Assembly: GCA_947479075.1 (NCBI GenBank)
Contig: CANJZR010000252.1
Location: 1-6,114 of the forward strand
Direction of reading: 5' to 3'
Length of the DNA stretch: 6,114 nt
Source: Planctomycetaceae bacterium
GTDB taxonomy: Bacteria > Planctomycetota > Planctomycetia > Planctomycetales > Planctomycetaceae
Position numbers and translations under genes: made by a program. Shown piece by piece: positions 5,860 to 6,114 of this stretch. The number at the start of each line of letters is the position of its first letter. The first letter of the stretch is position 1. Below the pieces are notes generated by a model. It was not told the DNA's origin and did not search any database. It worked only from the letters and a program-made list of their open reading frames with translations.

Positions 5860-6114
5860 ATGACTATTCAAACCGGCGGTAAACAGATTCTCCTTCATGG
5901 CCTGGCCCTCATTCTGGCTGGGCTGGTCTTTGGCTTTGCCCCGCCCCTGACGCCGTATCCCCGGCTCGCACTTGGAGCGCACATCCAGTTCGTCACGAAC
6001 GGCATGTTGTTTGTGGTGCTGGCGCTCGTCGTGCTCAATGTGCCCCACCGCGCCGGTCGCAAGTCGTTACGAGTGATCGTGGTGTCAGCGTGGCTGACGT
6101 GGTTCATGGCCTTG
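5860..6114 (+). CDS. small integral membrane protein, HabB-like (hydroxylaminobenzene mutase family), 3' end beyond window
   Basis: The frame is open from ATG 5860 to the window end (85 codons). Hydrophobic helices lie at about residues 10-28 (ILLHGLALILAGLVFGFAP), 44-63 (FVTNGMLFVVLALVVLNV) and from 73 on (LRVIVVSAWLTWFMAL). The pattern LLHGLALILAGLVFGF, then PRLALGAHIQFVTNGM, recalls the small four-helix family annotated as hydroxylaminobenzene mutase (HabB type), in which a nPRxxLxAHxxxxxNGM segment is conserved. This is recalled similarity, so the enzymatic activity is uncertain and many relatives are probably not mutases. A GGGAG lies 16 bases upstream, far for a Shine-Dalgarno; an in-frame GTG at 5833 is an alternative start. 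It is 58 bases after the coiled-coil gene with no strong terminator between, so read-through transcription is possible. Confidence 0.6.
   Translation, partial: MTIQTGGKQILLHGLALILAGLVFGFAPPLTPYPRLALGAHIQFVTNGMLFVVLALVVLNVPHRAGRKSLRVIVVSAWLTWFMAL

Noticed and set aside
4272..5861. Several long minus-strand open frames, including Ser/Pro-rich and Leu/Phe-rich ones
   Set aside because: They are antisense shadows of the Lys/Glu-rich coiled-coil gene; the Ser-Pro repeat is merely the complement of the GGNGAN tract.

Overview
The window looks like chromosomal DNA of a planctomycete-type bacterium. This is inferred from the moderately high GC content, the loosely spaced genes with leaders of 60-300 bases, and the gene families present: a Prc-type tail-specific protease, a small Cys-rich lipoprotein with a Pro/Ala tail, a MoxR-associated DUF58 protein, and a large Lys/Glu-rich coiled-coil membrane protein. 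No mobile element, tRNA, rRNA or CRISPR array was seen. I assign no species.

Left half, minus strand. A carboxy-terminal processing protease (Prc/Tsp, peptidase family S41) starts at 1855 and runs off the left edge after 618 codons. Its 315-base upstream gap holds a plausible sigma-70 promoter embedded in a perfect 8-bp inverted repeat, further small hairpins, and a strong 9-bp hairpin that probably ends the next minus-strand transcript. That next gene (2171-2569) is a 132-residue lipoprotein with a CPVxG...CCxGC metal-binding (YHS/TRASH-like) domain and a good Shine-Dalgarno sequence.

Right half, plus strand. A divergent intergenic region (2570-2834) contains an unusually dense set of overlapping, partly mutually exclusive hairpins. 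It leads to a complete DUF58 / von Willebrand A-like protein (2835-3728). A 309-base gap with a terminator-like hairpin follows. Next comes a 587-residue protein (4038-5801) with three predicted membrane segments, a long charged helical region, a Gly/Asp/Glu repeat linker and a conserved-looking C-terminal cap. A small multi-spanning membrane protein resembling the hydroxylaminobenzene mutase (HabB-like) family starts at 5860 and is cut by the right edge.

How they may fit together: the protease and the lipoprotein are both exported and would act in the periplasm or at the membrane. DUF58 proteins normally work with MoxR AAA+ ATPases and membrane vWA proteins, but no MoxR gene is visible here. 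The large coiled-coil membrane protein is the best local candidate partner for DUF58; that pairing is inferred from position only. I see no convincing new defence or mobile system. The most unusual material is the structured intergenic DNA and two long C homopolymers inside coding sequence.
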